DNA of 43,196 nucleotides, taken from positions 1 through 43,196 of IMG/VR virus record IMGVR_UViG_3300046454_001028. One strand, 5' to 3'. The position numbers were made by a program, and so were the translations under genes. Position 1 is the first letter of the stretch; every line of letters starts with the position of its first letter. Below the pieces are notes generated by a model. That model made no database searches. It was not told the DNA's origin and saw nothing but the letters and a program-made list of their open reading frames with translations. This document shows, one piece after another, positions 7,863 to 15,203 of this stretch. This stretch comes from a virus.

Positions 7863-7895
7863 GCCGGTCGAGGGAGATCTGCTCCCTCGACCGGC
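7863..7895 (+). terminator. Strong hairpin after DUF932 gene (terminator-like, no U-tract)
   Basis: A perfect 14-bp stem (7863-7876 / 7882-7895, starting GCCGGTCGAGG) has a 5-nt loop ATCTG. It starts 8 nt after the DUF932 stop. No T-run follows, so it may be an attenuator, an mRNA-stabilising hairpin or a Rho-assisted terminator rather than a classic intrinsic terminator. Confidence 0.55.
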
Positions 7896-7929
7896 GCCGA
7901 CTCCATCAACCCCAATTGGAGGCTAGCCC

Positions 7930-8214
7930 ATGTGGCTTCCCAATTCAATAATTGCCGACGTCGCCCGCGTGGCGCGCGTGCATTACGTCGATCGTGCCGC
8001 CTGCGTGCGCTGGAACCAATACCGCGAGGCCGACGAGCTGCGCCTGCTGTCGGGCTGGTGCTGGACGGCGAAGAATCGTTCGACGTTCCGTCAGGGCTTC
8101 AAGTCCATGACCGTGGCCTACCGCGACGCGTGGTATACCCTGGTCAAGCGCGAGGCGGCGCCGCCGATCGCGCGGTCCAGGCTGCGCGTGGTGCAGCACG
8201 ATCGGGTGGCGTGA
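7930..8214 (+). CDS. Hypothetical phage protein
   Basis: A 94-aa protein starting at ATG 7930 with GGAGG 8 nt upstream. It is the first gene of a seven-gene run (7930-10502) in which each stop overlaps the next start. The sequence has a Trp-rich core (LLSGWCWTAK, later DAWYTLVKRE) and basic residues. No family is recognised. An Arg/Trp-rich helical fold might bind nucleic acid, but this is only composition. Confidence 0.65.
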   Translation: MWLPNSIIADVARVARVHYVDRAACVRWNQYREADELRLLSGWCWTAKNRSTFRQGFKSMTVAYRDAWYTLVKREAAPPIARSRLRVVQHDRVA

Positions 8215-8522
8215 TGGCCGGCGTCAGGTCCACCTCATGGATGCGCTGCGGCCAGGGCGACGTCACGGACGACGACGTGCTCGTGTGGTTATGCACCGGC
8301 GAAGGCCTCACCATACAGATCGCCGATAAAGGTCACCGGGGGCGCCGGCACATTATCACCGTGCCCTATGAGGTGCTCGACGGCATCGCCGAGCAGCGCC
8401 ACGGCATCAAGAAACTGCACCAACATCTGATCATACTCGGGCGAGTGCTGAAAGACATCGGCAGGATCTCCGAAGGTGCCAGCTACACAATCGAACCAGA
8501 AGCAACCGAGGAGGCTGCGTGA
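8214..8522 (+). CDS. Hypothetical phage protein
   Basis: A 102-aa protein. ATG 8214 overlaps the previous stop (TGATG). It begins MAGVRSTSWMRCGQGDVTDD. It has a central beta-like stretch (TIQIADKGHRGRRHIITVPYE) and a helical C-terminus. No domain is recognised and no membrane segment is seen. Coupling on both sides supports translation. Function is unknown. Confidence 0.6.
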   Translation: MAGVRSTSWMRCGQGDVTDDDVLVWLCTGEGLTIQIADKGHRGRRHIITVPYEVLDGIAEQRHGIKKLHQHLIILGRVLKDIGRISEGASYTIEPEATEEAA

Positions 8523-8728
8523 TGACTGACGAGGCGCTATTCGAAATCTGCCACGTCTACGCGGCCACGCTGTGCCTGCAGCGCGCGCTGCTGCACACCA
8601 CCGATGCCCAGTTGTTCGACGCGCTCGACGCGATCAAGCGGATCATGGAGATCGACACCGAGATCACCGACTCCGACGTCGTAATGGCGCGCGCCGGGAT
8701 CGTTCGCCCCGAGGAGTGTGCAAAATGA
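8522..8728 (+). CDS. Small hypothetical helical protein
   Basis: A 68-aa protein. ATG 8522 overlaps the preceding TGA (TGATG); the GTG at 8519 is a less likely start. It is almost entirely predicted helix with Leu/Ile heptads (LQRALLHTTDAQLFDALDAI). No recognised domain. It overlaps the next gene by 4 nt (ATGA). It could be a small protein-protein adaptor, but nothing specific supports this. Confidence 0.6.
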   Translation: MTDEALFEICHVYAATLCLQRALLHTTDAQLFDALDAIKRIMEIDTEITDSDVVMARAGIVRPEECAK

Positions 8729-8946
8729 AAACCAACCCGAAACATCTTGCCGATGCCTACCTGCTGGCGGCGATGGTCGACCACTATCTGGTCCGCGTCA
8801 CACCCGCCACGCGCGACGAGATCGCGACGGCGCAGCAGATCCTGATCACCATGGATAACGCGGTGAACAACGAGAACCGCGCCGTCAGCTGCGCGCTCGA
8901 CATGATCGAGCAGGATCTGCGCGAGCTGGAGAGGAGTGCGTCATGA
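8725..8946 (+). CDS. Small hypothetical helical protein
   Basis: A 73-aa protein starting at ATG 8725 (ATGA overlap with the previous gene) and ending at 8946, where it overlaps the next start. The N-terminus is basic (MKTNPKHLADAYLLAAM), followed by two helices and an acidic amphipathic end (IEQDLRELERSAS). It resembles its upstream neighbour in size and helix content, but I see no clear alignment. Function is unknown. Confidence 0.6.
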   Translation: MKTNPKHLADAYLLAAMVDHYLVRVTPATRDEIATAQQILITMDNAVNNENRAVSCALDMIEQDLRELERSAS

Positions 8947-9242
8947 ACATGCGGGACCGAATCGAAAACCTCGAAACCAAGGTCGATGCGTTCATCCGCC
9001 AACTGGAGAGATTGAACAAATTGCCTGACGCGATCACCGATGTCGCGAAGCAGATCGCGGCGGCGATACTGCCGAAAAACCAGAACGCCACCAACTTCCT
9101 CGCCATGGCGGTCGTCATGCGCGTTGTTGTGGAGGAGATGCCACCAACCCTACGGGTCATCGCCATGGCGGCGTTCTGCAAGCTGGTGCTGGAGATGGAC
9201 ACAAACGACAGCGAGTACGACGACGACGAGGACGCGGCATGA
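8943..9242 (+). CDS. Hypothetical protein, paralogue A of a tandem pair
   Basis: A 99-aa protein starting at ATG 8943. The N-terminal 35 residues form a short coiled coil (RIENLETKVDAFIRQLERL). The C-terminal half, with a LAMAVVMRVVVEEMPPTLRV segment and then AFCKLVLEMD, aligns with the end of the next gene's product (ATFCRLVLELD). The C-terminus is a poly-acidic tail (DDDEDAA). The two genes therefore look like a diverged tandem duplication. Function is unknown. Confidence 0.65.
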   Translation: MNMRDRIENLETKVDAFIRQLERLNKLPDAITDVAKQIAAAILPKNQNATNFLAMAVVMRVVVEEMPPTLRVIAMAAFCKLVLEMDTNDSEYDDDEDAA

Positions 9243-9502
9243 ACGACGAAACAGAAGCAGTATTTTCCGAGCAGGTTGACGGGATGCTGACGATCCTGAG
9301 CGACAGCTTAAGCGACGCGCATGCCGCAGAGGCCAGCCAGCTCACCGAGCAGATCACCGATCTGATGCACGAACGATACAACATCGTCGTCATGATGGCG
9401 CTCGCCTCGGCGTTGAGTGCGTTTCTCTCCGACGTGCCGGTCACGCAGCGCGGCGTCACCCTGGCGACGTTCTGCCGCCTCGTATTGGAGCTGGACATAT
9501 GA
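9239..9502 (+). CDS. Hypothetical protein, paralogue B of a tandem pair
   Basis: An 87-aa protein starting at ATG 9239 (ATGA overlap). Its last 40 residues (VVMMALASALSAFLSDVPV, then TLATFCRLVLELD) match the same region of the gene before it. It shares the pattern V-M-x-A, D/E-(V/M)-P, A-x-F-C-(K/R)-L-V-L-E-(L/M)-D but lacks the acidic tail. Its N-terminus is acidic and helical. Function is unknown. Confidence 0.65.
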   Translation: MNDETEAVFSEQVDGMLTILSDSLSDAHAAEASQLTEQITDLMHERYNIVVMMALASALSAFLSDVPVTQRGVTLATFCRLVLELDI

Positions 9503-10041
9503 CCGAACAAACCCCGCCACCGGGATCGTTCGACTGGATCGTCGGCGGCACCGCGCTGCACGCGGTCGACGTGCCGTTGGCGGAGGGATCGCAGGTCCGC
9601 ACGCTGCGCGTCGAGATCACCGCGCGCGCCCGGGTGGCGCCCAACCGGCCCTGGGGTTACATCCTGTTGGGCTGGGGCCTGATGGTGCTGGCATTGCTGG
9701 GGGTGATCGCCATCAACCCCGCCCACAGCCAACCGATCGACCTGTCCGGCCCGCCGCTGCCGAGGGAACCGGCCAGGGAACCGCCCAGGGAGGTGCCACG
9801 GGGCGTCTGGGTGCCGCCGGTGGATGGCGGCAGGGGGTGGGGCGAACCACGCCCTGCGCCGCGTCCCATGCCCGCCTGGGGGCCGCCGCCGCCCACCTGG
9901 GGCTGGCGGCCAGCGCCGGCCTGGGGCCAGCAGGAACCCGGTCGCACCACCAGCTACAGCTACTACACCCGCCCCGACGGCACGATGGGCCGCTGCGCGG
10001 TGTCGCAGTGGCGCAGCGAGCCGACCATGCGGTGCGAGTGA
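9499..10041 (+). CDS. Membrane-anchored Pro/Trp-rich protein
   Basis: A 180-aa protein starting at ATG 9499 (overlap with previous TGA). After about 50 soluble residues there is one transmembrane helix, YILLGWGLMVLALLGVIAI, near 55-73. A long Pro/Gly/Trp-rich region follows (PAWGPPPPTWGWRPAPAWG), then a short C-terminal domain with two Cys (RCAVSQWRSEPTMRCE). The anchor with a disordered Pro-rich domain suggests an envelope protein. The basic residues preceding the helix suggest the C-terminal part may lie in the periplasm. An accessory role such as exclusion or lysis accessory is possible but unproven. Confidence 0.65.
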   Translation: MTEQTPPPGSFDWIVGGTALHAVDVPLAEGSQVRTLRVEITARARVAPNRPWGYILLGWGLMVLALLGVIAINPAHSQPIDLSGPPLPREPAREPPREVPRGVWVPPVDGGRGWGEPRPAPRPMPAWGPPPPTWGWRPAPAWGQQEPGRTTSYSYYTRPDGTMGRCAVSQWRSEPTMRCE

Positions 10042-10502
10042 TGTCCCCAACACCCGCCGACATCGCCCGCTGCGGCCACATCATCGTCTTCCTGCGCGAA
10101 CAGCTGGAACGGCGCGGCTGGACGGTGCGCGATCTCTCGCTGGCGCTGGCGCTGGCGCCGGAAAGCACCACCGCTTACGCGTGGCTGCGCGGCACCAGCG
10201 CTCCCGGCCCCACCCTGCGGAACAAGCTGAGCGCGCTGTTCAACGTATCGCCCGAGATGTTCCTGCCAAAGGCGCGCGACGAACGGGTGCCGCCCGCCGA
10301 GGCCCCGGTAAAGATCAGCCGGACGCTGCCGGCAGCATCGGCGCGCCACGAGGTGCTGAGCTTCACCGTCGGCTCGGACGGCAATGCCAGGATCAGGCTG
10401 GACGCGACGATGCCGCTGGCGAGCGCCACGCCGTTGCTGCGCATGCTGCTCGACGCGGGTCTGGCGTTCAGTCCGGTGGAGCCGGAGGCGGTATCCGCAT
10501 GA
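10041..10502 (+). CDS. XRE-family HTH regulator
   Basis: A 153-aa protein starting at ATG 10041 (TGATG overlap). Residues 14-72 read as a helix-turn-helix of the XRE/Cro type (LREQLERRGWTVRDLSLALA, TTAYAWLRGTSAPGPTLRNK, LSALFNVSPEMFLP). This is the common arrangement of a five-helix repressor domain. The C-terminal 80 residues are unassigned and may form an oligomerisation domain (SFTVGSDGNARIRLDATMPL). It is the last gene of the coupled run and converges on the minus-strand gene at 10468, overlapping it by 35 nt. It is a candidate protein for one of the dyads found in this window. Confidence 0.75.
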   Translation: MSPTPADIARCGHIIVFLREQLERRGWTVRDLSLALALAPESTTAYAWLRGTSAPGPTLRNKLSALFNVSPEMFLPKARDERVPPAEAPVKISRTLPAASARHEVLSFTVGSDGNARIRLDATMPLASATPLLRMLLDAGLAFSPVEPEAVSA

Positions 10503-10701
10503 CGCGCGCGTCGAGGATGTCGAGGTAGTGCAGCATGGCGCTGAGCTGCTGGGTCAGCAGGGTGGCGTCTTCGCCCGGCAGGTTGGCCAGCTTACCGGGT
10601 TCCTGAACGAACGTCTGTAGCGCGATGACGCGCTCGCGCAGCCCGTCGCGCTCGGCCAGCAGGCGGTTCTGCCAGTCTTCAGTGTAGGATATGTCGCTCA
10701 T
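10468..10701 (-). CDS. crAss001_48-related small phage protein
   Basis: A 77-aa protein with the typical pattern of a widespread small phage family. An N-terminal helix (WQNRLLAERDGLRERVIALQ) is followed by TFVQEPGKLANLPGEDATLL and QQLSAMLHYLDILDARV. The relatives, often annotated crAss001_48-related protein, have no settled function. It is the last gene of the long replication transcript. GAGG lies before ATG 10701, and the start overlaps the preceding gene by 23 nt. No terminator is evident after it. Confidence 0.65.
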   Translation of the reverse strand: MSDISYTEDWQNRLLAERDGLRERVIALQTFVQEPGKLANLPGEDATLLTQQLSAMLHYLDILDARVMRIPPPAPPD

Positions 10702-10882
10702 CGTCGGCCTCCTCGACGCCTGCCTTCAGGTCTTCAATGGCATGCAGCAGCGACGCGGACAGCCGCAGCGCGAACATTGCCAGACAAGCGGGACAGCCGG
10801 CGACGTGCTTGTCGAGTGCGCCGAGCCGCACGGTGATCGCGTCGTCTTCCTCCACCACCGTCGCGCGCAGCAGCAGCCTCAT
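10679..10882 (-). CDS. Small hypothetical protein with CxxC
   Basis: A 67-aa protein. ATG 10882 overlaps the upstream stop (ATGA), so I prefer it over the open frame to 10930. The HVAGCPACLAMFALRLSASL segment has a CxxC embedded in a helix, possibly redox or metal related. The C-terminus is acidic. No family is recognised. Confidence 0.55.
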   Translation of the reverse strand: MRLLLRATVVEEDDAITVRLGALDKHVAGCPACLAMFALRLSASLLHAIEDLKAGVEEADDERHILH

Positions 10883-11133
10883 CGGTCGATCCCCCTGGCC
10901 AGCACGAGCATCCCCTCGTCGGTGAGACACAGTATCGGATCGCCCACCTCAAGGTCGTATTGGGCGCGTTTCACGTCAGCCTCGGTCGCGGTGCGCCATG
11001 TCGCCAGACCGCTGCGCTCGATGATCTTCTCCAGGTTGTAGGCTTCCAGCTCGCTGGACTCGATGAACGCCTCCCAGACCTGCGCGAACACGAACGCCAG
11101 CGGATCGCGCGGCGGCAGCGGTCGCCTCGCCAA
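10879..11133 (-). CDS. Hypothetical phage protein
   Basis: An 84-aa protein. TTG 11133 lies 2 nt after the previous stop, with GAGGCGGGA upstream. The longer frame to 11211 would overlap the neighbouring Zn protein by 75 nt. The core is VWEAFIESSELEAYNLEKII, then ATWRTATEADVKRAQYDLEV and a beta-like end (DPILCLTDEGMLVLARG). No domain is recognised. Function is unknown. Confidence 0.55.
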   Translation of the reverse strand: MARRPLPPRDPLAFVFAQVWEAFIESSELEAYNLEKIIERSGLATWRTATEADVKRAQYDLEVGDPILCLTDEGMLVLARGIDR

Positions 11134-11135
11134 GC

Positions 11136-11378
11136 TCAGTATCCCGCCTCGGTGGCCGCCTGCTCGCTCTCGATCTCGGCGCGCCAGAACAGGATCGCGC
11201 AACGCTGGCACAGCAGCGCGGTTCTGCCCGGATGATGGAAATTGCCCGGCAGCACCAGCGCCGATTCAAACGGCGCCAGCGGCGTATGGCAATGCGAGCA
11301 ATCGTAGACGTCTTCCGGCGAATAGCGCACGCGAGACTGATCGTATTTCAGCGGCTGGACGTTGAGGTTTTTTTTCAC
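11136..11378 (-). CDS. Small Zn-ribbon-like protein
   Basis: An 80-aa protein. GTG 11378 overlaps the upstream stop (GTGA). Two Cys knuckles, DCSHCHTPL and LLCQRCAILF about 35 residues apart, plus nearby His suggest a Zn ribbon. Such small phage Zn proteins often bind DNA or host transcription proteins, but no target can be named. It lies inside the coupled minus-strand run. Confidence 0.6.
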   Translation of the reverse strand: MKKNLNVQPLKYDQSRVRYSPEDVYDCSHCHTPLAPFESALVLPGNFHHPGRTALLCQRCAILFWRAEIESEQAATEAGY

Positions 11379-11944
11379 GGCGTCAGTCTCCTGCCTCGCG
11401 CGATGTCATCTTTTATTTCGCTTTTGTAGAACTCCACCAGCCGATCGAGGATCACCATCAGCTTCCGCTTTTCGGTTTCCGCGTGCAATGGCGGCATGAC
11501 GCGGCGCGTCCACTCGCGCAGGCTGGCGTTCTTCAGCAGGATGATCTCGATCATCACGAGCTGCGGCATGGAGAACAGCATCATCACCCGGCGCACCGCG
11601 CGCACGGCCCGCATCTGCTCGATCGCCGATTGGCCGAGGCCCCAGCGCGGCAGCGGGAACTGTGCCACGTAGATCAGCGGACGTTCGGCGGAGTAGCCGA
11701 GCACGGCGAGGTCGACCTGCTCGCGCAGCTTGTCCACCGCCATGATGTGGCGCTCGGTGATGCCGGAGGCCGGGTGGCCGCTCATGCGGCGCAAGGGGCA
11801 GTACGTTCGCCAGCCGTGGATCTTGCGCGGCGCCTTCGATGAATTGGGCCGGATATCGTCAGGGTCCGTCCAGTCGGCGCGCATGGCGTGGCGCGGCGGC
11901 GGGCCTTCCGAGTCGAGCGGCGGCAGGGTCTTGGCGCGCGCCAT
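11375..11944 (-). CDS. Hypothetical phage protein
   Basis: A 189-aa protein. ATG 11944 overlaps the stop of the small membrane-protein gene (TGATG), so the open frame to 12010 is not used. The N-terminal 50 residues are Pro/Arg-rich. The rest is helical with an LPRWGLGQSAIEQMRAVRAV stretch and a long amphipathic C-terminal helix (LVEFYKSEIKDDIARGRRL). No recognised family. Function is unknown. Confidence 0.6.
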   Translation of the reverse strand: MARAKTLPPLDSEGPPPRHAMRADWTDPDDIRPNSSKAPRKIHGWRTYCPLRRMSGHPASGITERHIMAVDKLREQVDLAVLGYSAERPLIYVAQFPLPRWGLGQSAIEQMRAVRAVRRVMMLFSMPQLVMIEIILLKNASLREWTRRVMPPLHAETEKRKLMVILDRLVEFYKSEIKDDIARGRRLTP

Positions 11945-12048
11945 CAACGCCGCAGCTTGTCGAACAGCCAGCAGACCAGCAGGCCGGCGGCAGCACCGCC
12001 GGTGATCCACAGCGAAATGGCTACAGTCACGTCGTCAGCTGGCGGCAT
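11944..12048 (-). CDS. 34-aa single-pass membrane protein
   Basis: A tiny frame from ATG 12048: MPPADD, then one hydrophobic helix VAISLWITGGAAAGLLVCWL, then FDKLRR. Arg/Lys after the helix predicts a cytoplasmic C-terminus. AGGAC lies 8 nt upstream, and the stop overlaps the next start (TGATG), which argues for real translation. It could act on the membrane or as a holin-like or inhibitor peptide, but size and topology are the only evidence. Confidence 0.6.
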   Translation of the reverse strand: MPPADDVTVAISLWITGGAAAGLLVCWLFDKLRR

Positions 12049-12056
12049 GGTTTGTC

Positions 12057-12485
12057 CTAATGCAGTGTGCTGAACGTGCGCGGATCGAAATCGAGCGGCT
12101 GCACCAGATTGATCGCGAGATCGCCGCTGCCGATGTTTTCGTCCCAGATCGTGCAGCAGCCCAGGCCACCGACGAAGCCCATTTCGCGCGCCAGCATCCA
12201 CACCGCCTCCGGTGTCGGCACGCGACCCCGGCGACGCGAGGAGACGCTGATGTGACGGCACGTGCCCACCGGGTGGCCGGTCTCGACGCTGAACGTCACG
12301 TAGAACATCGACGGGATCTTGGTGCTGTAGAGCTTCATGCGTTCCAGATGCGCCGCGTGGCCATCCTGGGTCTTGATCAGCTCGCGCACCTTCAGCACAT
12401 CGATCGGGTTGAGGGTGGCGAAGTCACGCAGCGCGTGCAGGATGATCTTCTGCTCCGCACCGATGATCAGCGCCGAGGCCGCCAT
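12057..12485 (-). CDS. Hypothetical phage protein
   Basis: A 142-aa protein. ATG 12485 overlaps the upstream TGA (TGATG). It begins with a hydrophobic helix (MAASALIIGAEQKIILHALR). A mixed alpha/beta segment follows with MFYVTFSVETGHPVGTCRHI, then LGCCTIWDENIGSGDLAINL. Four Cys are present but in no standard Zn spacing. No domain is recognised. Confidence 0.6.
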   Translation of the reverse strand: MAASALIIGAEQKIILHALRDFATLNPIDVLKVRELIKTQDGHAAHLERMKLYSTKIPSMFYVTFSVETGHPVGTCRHISVSSRRRGRVPTPEAVWMLAREMGFVGGLGCCTIWDENIGSGDLAINLVQPLDFDPRTFSTLH

Positions 12486-13132
12486 CACGGCGCGCCGATC
12501 TTGGCGAGCGCCATCATGCGGCGATAGCCGTCGATCGTGTAGGCGCGATCCTCATCCGACGTCTTCACAGTGCGGTTGCGATGCACCCCTAGGATGCGCT
12601 GCTTTTCGTCGCGCGACACCGGCTTGCCGTCGGCGTCCAGGCACAGATGATGCACATGCACCGGGGCGCCGTCGGCGTCGAAGGCGAATGTGGCCATGGC
12701 TTTGGTTTGCTCGTCCCAGCCGAAGCCCTTGTGCGGCGGGTCCAGAAAATTCGCCTTCAGCCCGCCCGGTATCAGCTTGATGGTGCCGTAAACCAGATAC
12801 AGCTTGCCGCCCTCCTCGTTCACGCTCTGCACGCCATCCCGCGCGATGTGGTCCACCGCGATCGTCATCAGGCCGCCGGTCTTGGTCACATCGCGCATCT
12901 GGCTGAGCGACTGCGCCTTGGTGGTGATCAGCGCCAGGGCGGTGAAATACTCATCGCCGTTCTCGGCGTGATCGTTGTCATCGACCCTGAACAGCCAGAA
13001 GCGCGAGCCGTCCTCGATCTGGTAGCGGCGCGGTGGCGAGCCGAGGAACATGATCGTCCCGCCGCGCAGATCGCCGCCATCGACGCGGATCTCGGCGGCC
13101 AGATCGATGATCTTCATGCCGGTCGGCGCCAT
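12485..13132 (-). CDS. Hypothetical phage protein
   Basis: A 215-aa protein. ATG 13132 abuts the upstream stop with GGGGG upstream. The sequence is mixed, with beta-rich N-terminal strands (GSRFWLFRVDDNDHAENGDE) and a C-terminal helix pair. A DADGAPVHVHHLCLDADGKP stretch looks like a beta hairpin with His clusters. There are no catalytic motifs I can name. Position between helicase and small genes suggests a DNA-metabolism accessory role, by context only. Confidence 0.6.
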   Translation of the reverse strand: MAPTGMKIIDLAAEIRVDGGDLRGGTIMFLGSPPRRYQIEDGSRFWLFRVDDNDHAENGDEYFTALALITTKAQSLSQMRDVTKTGGLMTIAVDHIARDGVQSVNEEGGKLYLVYGTIKLIPGGLKANFLDPPHKGFGWDEQTKAMATFAFDADGAPVHVHHLCLDADGKPVSRDEKQRILGVHRNRTVKTSDEDRAYTIDGYRRMMALAKIGAP

Positions 13133-13519
13133 TCATTCCCCCTTCTGCCAGCGCGCGAACGCGTCCATATCGCCCGGGTCAGCCGCCGGCCCATCGCCGT
13201 TCTGTATGACGGCGAGGAGTCGATGCACGTCTTCCGCTTCGATGATGCGCTGGCCGTCGTCCAGCACGTGGCAGCGCAGCGTCACGCCGAACACGGTGAA
13301 CGTGCCGGCCCAGATCGATTTGGGGATGCTCGCTTCCACGCCCGACTCCTCGGTCAGATGCGCCAGGATCTTCCGGCGCGCCAGCCGGCATTCTTCCTCC
13401 ACCGCGCGCCACCGCGACACCCGCATGCCGCCAATCGATACCGCGCTGCCGCCCAGGGCAAGGCGACAAACACGCTCCAGCTTGTCGGCCAGCTCTATCA
13501 GCAGCTCATAGTCGGTCAT
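13133..13519 (-). CDS. Hypothetical phage protein
   Basis: A 128-aa protein starting at ATG 13519 (ATGA overlap with the previous gene). The N-terminal half is helical (LLIELADKLERVCRLALGGS). The C-terminal half contains a TFTVFGVTLRCHVLDDGQRI beta section. No recognised family. It sits in the coupled helicase operon. Confidence 0.6.
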   Translation of the reverse strand: MTDYELLIELADKLERVCRLALGGSAVSIGGMRVSRWRAVEEECRLARRKILAHLTEESGVEASIPKSIWAGTFTVFGVTLRCHVLDDGQRIIEAEDVHRLLAVIQNGDGPAADPGDMDAFARWQKGE

Positions 13520-13689
13520 CGCGCCGGGGCTGGCGGCGGCATCGGCACGAAGCAGATCGCCGTGCTCAGGATCTTGCCGTCGTGGCTCGTGATCAGGTCG
13601 CGGTAGATCCAGCCGCCCGGCACGCGGATGCGCTGCAGCTCAGTCGTGGGCGTCTCATGCACGAATTGCCACGTCTCGCTGCTGCTCAT
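13516..13689 (-). CDS. Small hypothetical protein
   Basis: A 57-aa protein. ATG 13689 overlaps the helicase stop (ATGA); the longer frame to 13743 would lie inside the helicase. The sequence is beta-like, with WQFVHETPTTELQRIRVPGG and a WIYRDLITSHDGKIL turn, then a Pro-rich tail. Coupling to the helicase suggests a partner or modulator, by context only. Confidence 0.55.
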   Translation of the reverse strand: MSSSETWQFVHETPTTELQRIRVPGGWIYRDLITSHDGKILSTAICFVPMPPPAPAR

Positions 13690-15203
13690 GCCCCTGCCCC
13701 CGCAAACTGCTCCTGCTGCTCCTTGAGCCGCCAGTAGACCCATCCAGGCTTGTAACCGTGCGCCTTGGCGTAGGCCGTCAGCTCAGCCTCGCTGCGAGGC
13801 CGCGCCAGCAACTTACGATAGGGCAGCCGCGTGATGTAGTCGAAGCGGTCGGGGAGGTATTCCGCCATCTCGGCGTTGTCCGCCTGCAGGATGCGCCGGC
13901 GTGGCCGAGGAGCCTCGCAGGCCGAGCAGAACTCGGTGCGGCCCGAGTTCAGCGTGCGGCAGTCGCGATCGGCGCACAGCCAGGGCTTGGGCGCGCCGCA
14001 GACGGCGCAGTCCTGCCGGCCCGGCCCATTGAGCACGTTGCAGTCGAAGCACGCCCACGGCTCGGGGGGTTTTTTCGTGGTGTCCTTGTCGACACCGTCG
14101 AGCGACCACGCCACCGGCTCGGTGGGCAGGCCGTGGGTCAGGCAGTTCCTGGCGTGGTCGAGCACCACCAGCGCCGAGCCGTCGGCCTTGGGCCGCATGC
14201 CGCGCCCGATCTGCTGGAAACACATGGTCAGGCTCTGGGTTGGCCGCAGCAAAATCACGCAACCAACTGATGGCACGTCGAGGCCCTCGGAGATGATCTC
14301 GCACGAGGTCACCACCTGAACTTCGCCCGTGGCGAGGCCCTGGAGCGCCGCATCGCGCTCGGGCTTGGGCATATCGCCGTAGACCGCCTGCGCCGCGTAG
14401 CCTGCTGCAGCGAACGCGGCGGCCACGTTTTTCGCGTGCGCCACGGTGACGCAGAACACGATCGCCGTGGTGCCGGCGGGCAGCCGTTTGAACTCCTCGA
14501 CCGCGTCGCCGGTCACGCCCTCGGCGCGCTCGGCCAGCTCATCCTCGGCGTAGTCGCCGGCCACCTTGCGCACGCCGCGCACGTCGATCGCCGCCGCCGG
14601 CAGGTAAACCCGCAGCGGCGCGAGGTAGCCGCCATCCACCAGCGCCTGGGTCGCTGGACCGGTCACCAGGGCGTCGAACGGCCCGCCGGCATGCGTGCCC
14701 AGCCCCTTGCCGTCGAGCCGCTGTGGCGTGGCTGTGACGCCCAGGATTTTGGCCTTGGGCTGGCTGGCCAGCAGCGCCGCCCAGGTCTTGCTCACCGCGT
14801 GGTGCGCCTCGTCCGCCACGATCAGGCCGAACTGCGGCAGCTTGTCGAGACGCCGCACCACGGTCTGGATGCTGGCGACCTGCACCATGGCATCGTGGTC
14901 GCGATCGAGGCCGGCGGCGATGATGCCGTGTGGCACGCCGGTCCAGGTCAGGTTGGCCGAGGCCTGCGCCACCAGCTCACGCCGGTGCGCCAGGACGAGC
15001 GTGCGGATGTTCTTGGCTGCCGCGCCCTTCACGATGGCGCTGAATACGACGGTTTTGCCGCCGCCGGTGGCGAGCTGATAGAGCGGGGCCTTGGCACCCG
15101 AGCGGTAGGCGTCGCGGAGCTTGGCGAGATCCTCGCGCTGATAGTCGCGCAGCACGAGCGGCGGGGATGTTTCACGGGAAACGTCGGGGGTGGTGGCGTC
15201 CAT
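13686..15203 (-). CDS. SF2 DEAH-box helicase with C-terminal Zn ribbons
   Basis: A 505-aa protein. Walker A ATGGGKT is at 45-51, motif Ia LVLAHRRELVAQA near 69, DEAHH at 131-135, TATPQR at 157-162 and motif VI QQIGRGMRP at 330-338. Together these form a complete SF2 translocase core. After residue 384 come Cys pairs (CFDC, CAVC, C410, C415, CSAC), about two Zn ribbons. It would use ATP to unwind or remodel DNA or RNA during replication or recombination, in the style of RecG/Rad25-like phage helicases. The start ATG 15203 is less certain; a TGTCAA (-35 TTGACA on minus) lies at 15258-15263. The DVSRET codons contain a parS-like sequence. Confidence 0.9.
   Translation of the reverse strand: MDATTPDVSRETSPPLVLRDYQREDLAKLRDAYRSGAKAPLYQLATGGGKTVVFSAIVKGAAAKNIRTLVLAHRRELVAQASANLTWTGVPHGIIAAGLDRDHDAMVQVASIQTVVRRLDKLPQFGLIVADEAHHAVSKTWAALLASQPKAKILGVTATPQRLDGKGLGTHAGGPFDALVTGPATQALVDGGYLAPLRVYLPAAAIDVRGVRKVAGDYAEDELAERAEGVTGDAVEEFKRLPAGTTAIVFCVTVAHAKNVAAAFAAAGYAAQAVYGDMPKPERDAALQGLATGEVQVVTSCEIISEGLDVPSVGCVILLRPTQSLTMCFQQIGRGMRPKADGSALVVLDHARNCLTHGLPTEPVAWSLDGVDKDTTKKPPEPWACFDCNVLNGPGRQDCAVCGAPKPWLCADRDCRTLNSGRTEFCSACEAPRPRRRILQADNAEMAEYLPDRFDYITRLPYRKLLARPRSEAELTAYAKAHGYKPGWVYWRLKEQQEQFAGAGA
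15168..15183. promoter_or_regulatory. parS-like 16-mer inside helicase gene
   Basis: TGTTTCACGGGAAACG matches the chromosomal ParB-binding consensus TGTTTCACGTGAAACA at 14 of 16 positions. Both mismatches fall in the right half. It overlaps codons 7-12 of the helicase. A second partial half-site, GTTTCAC followed by AAAC, occurs at 15251-15264. No parA/parB gene is in the window. Confidence 0.35.
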
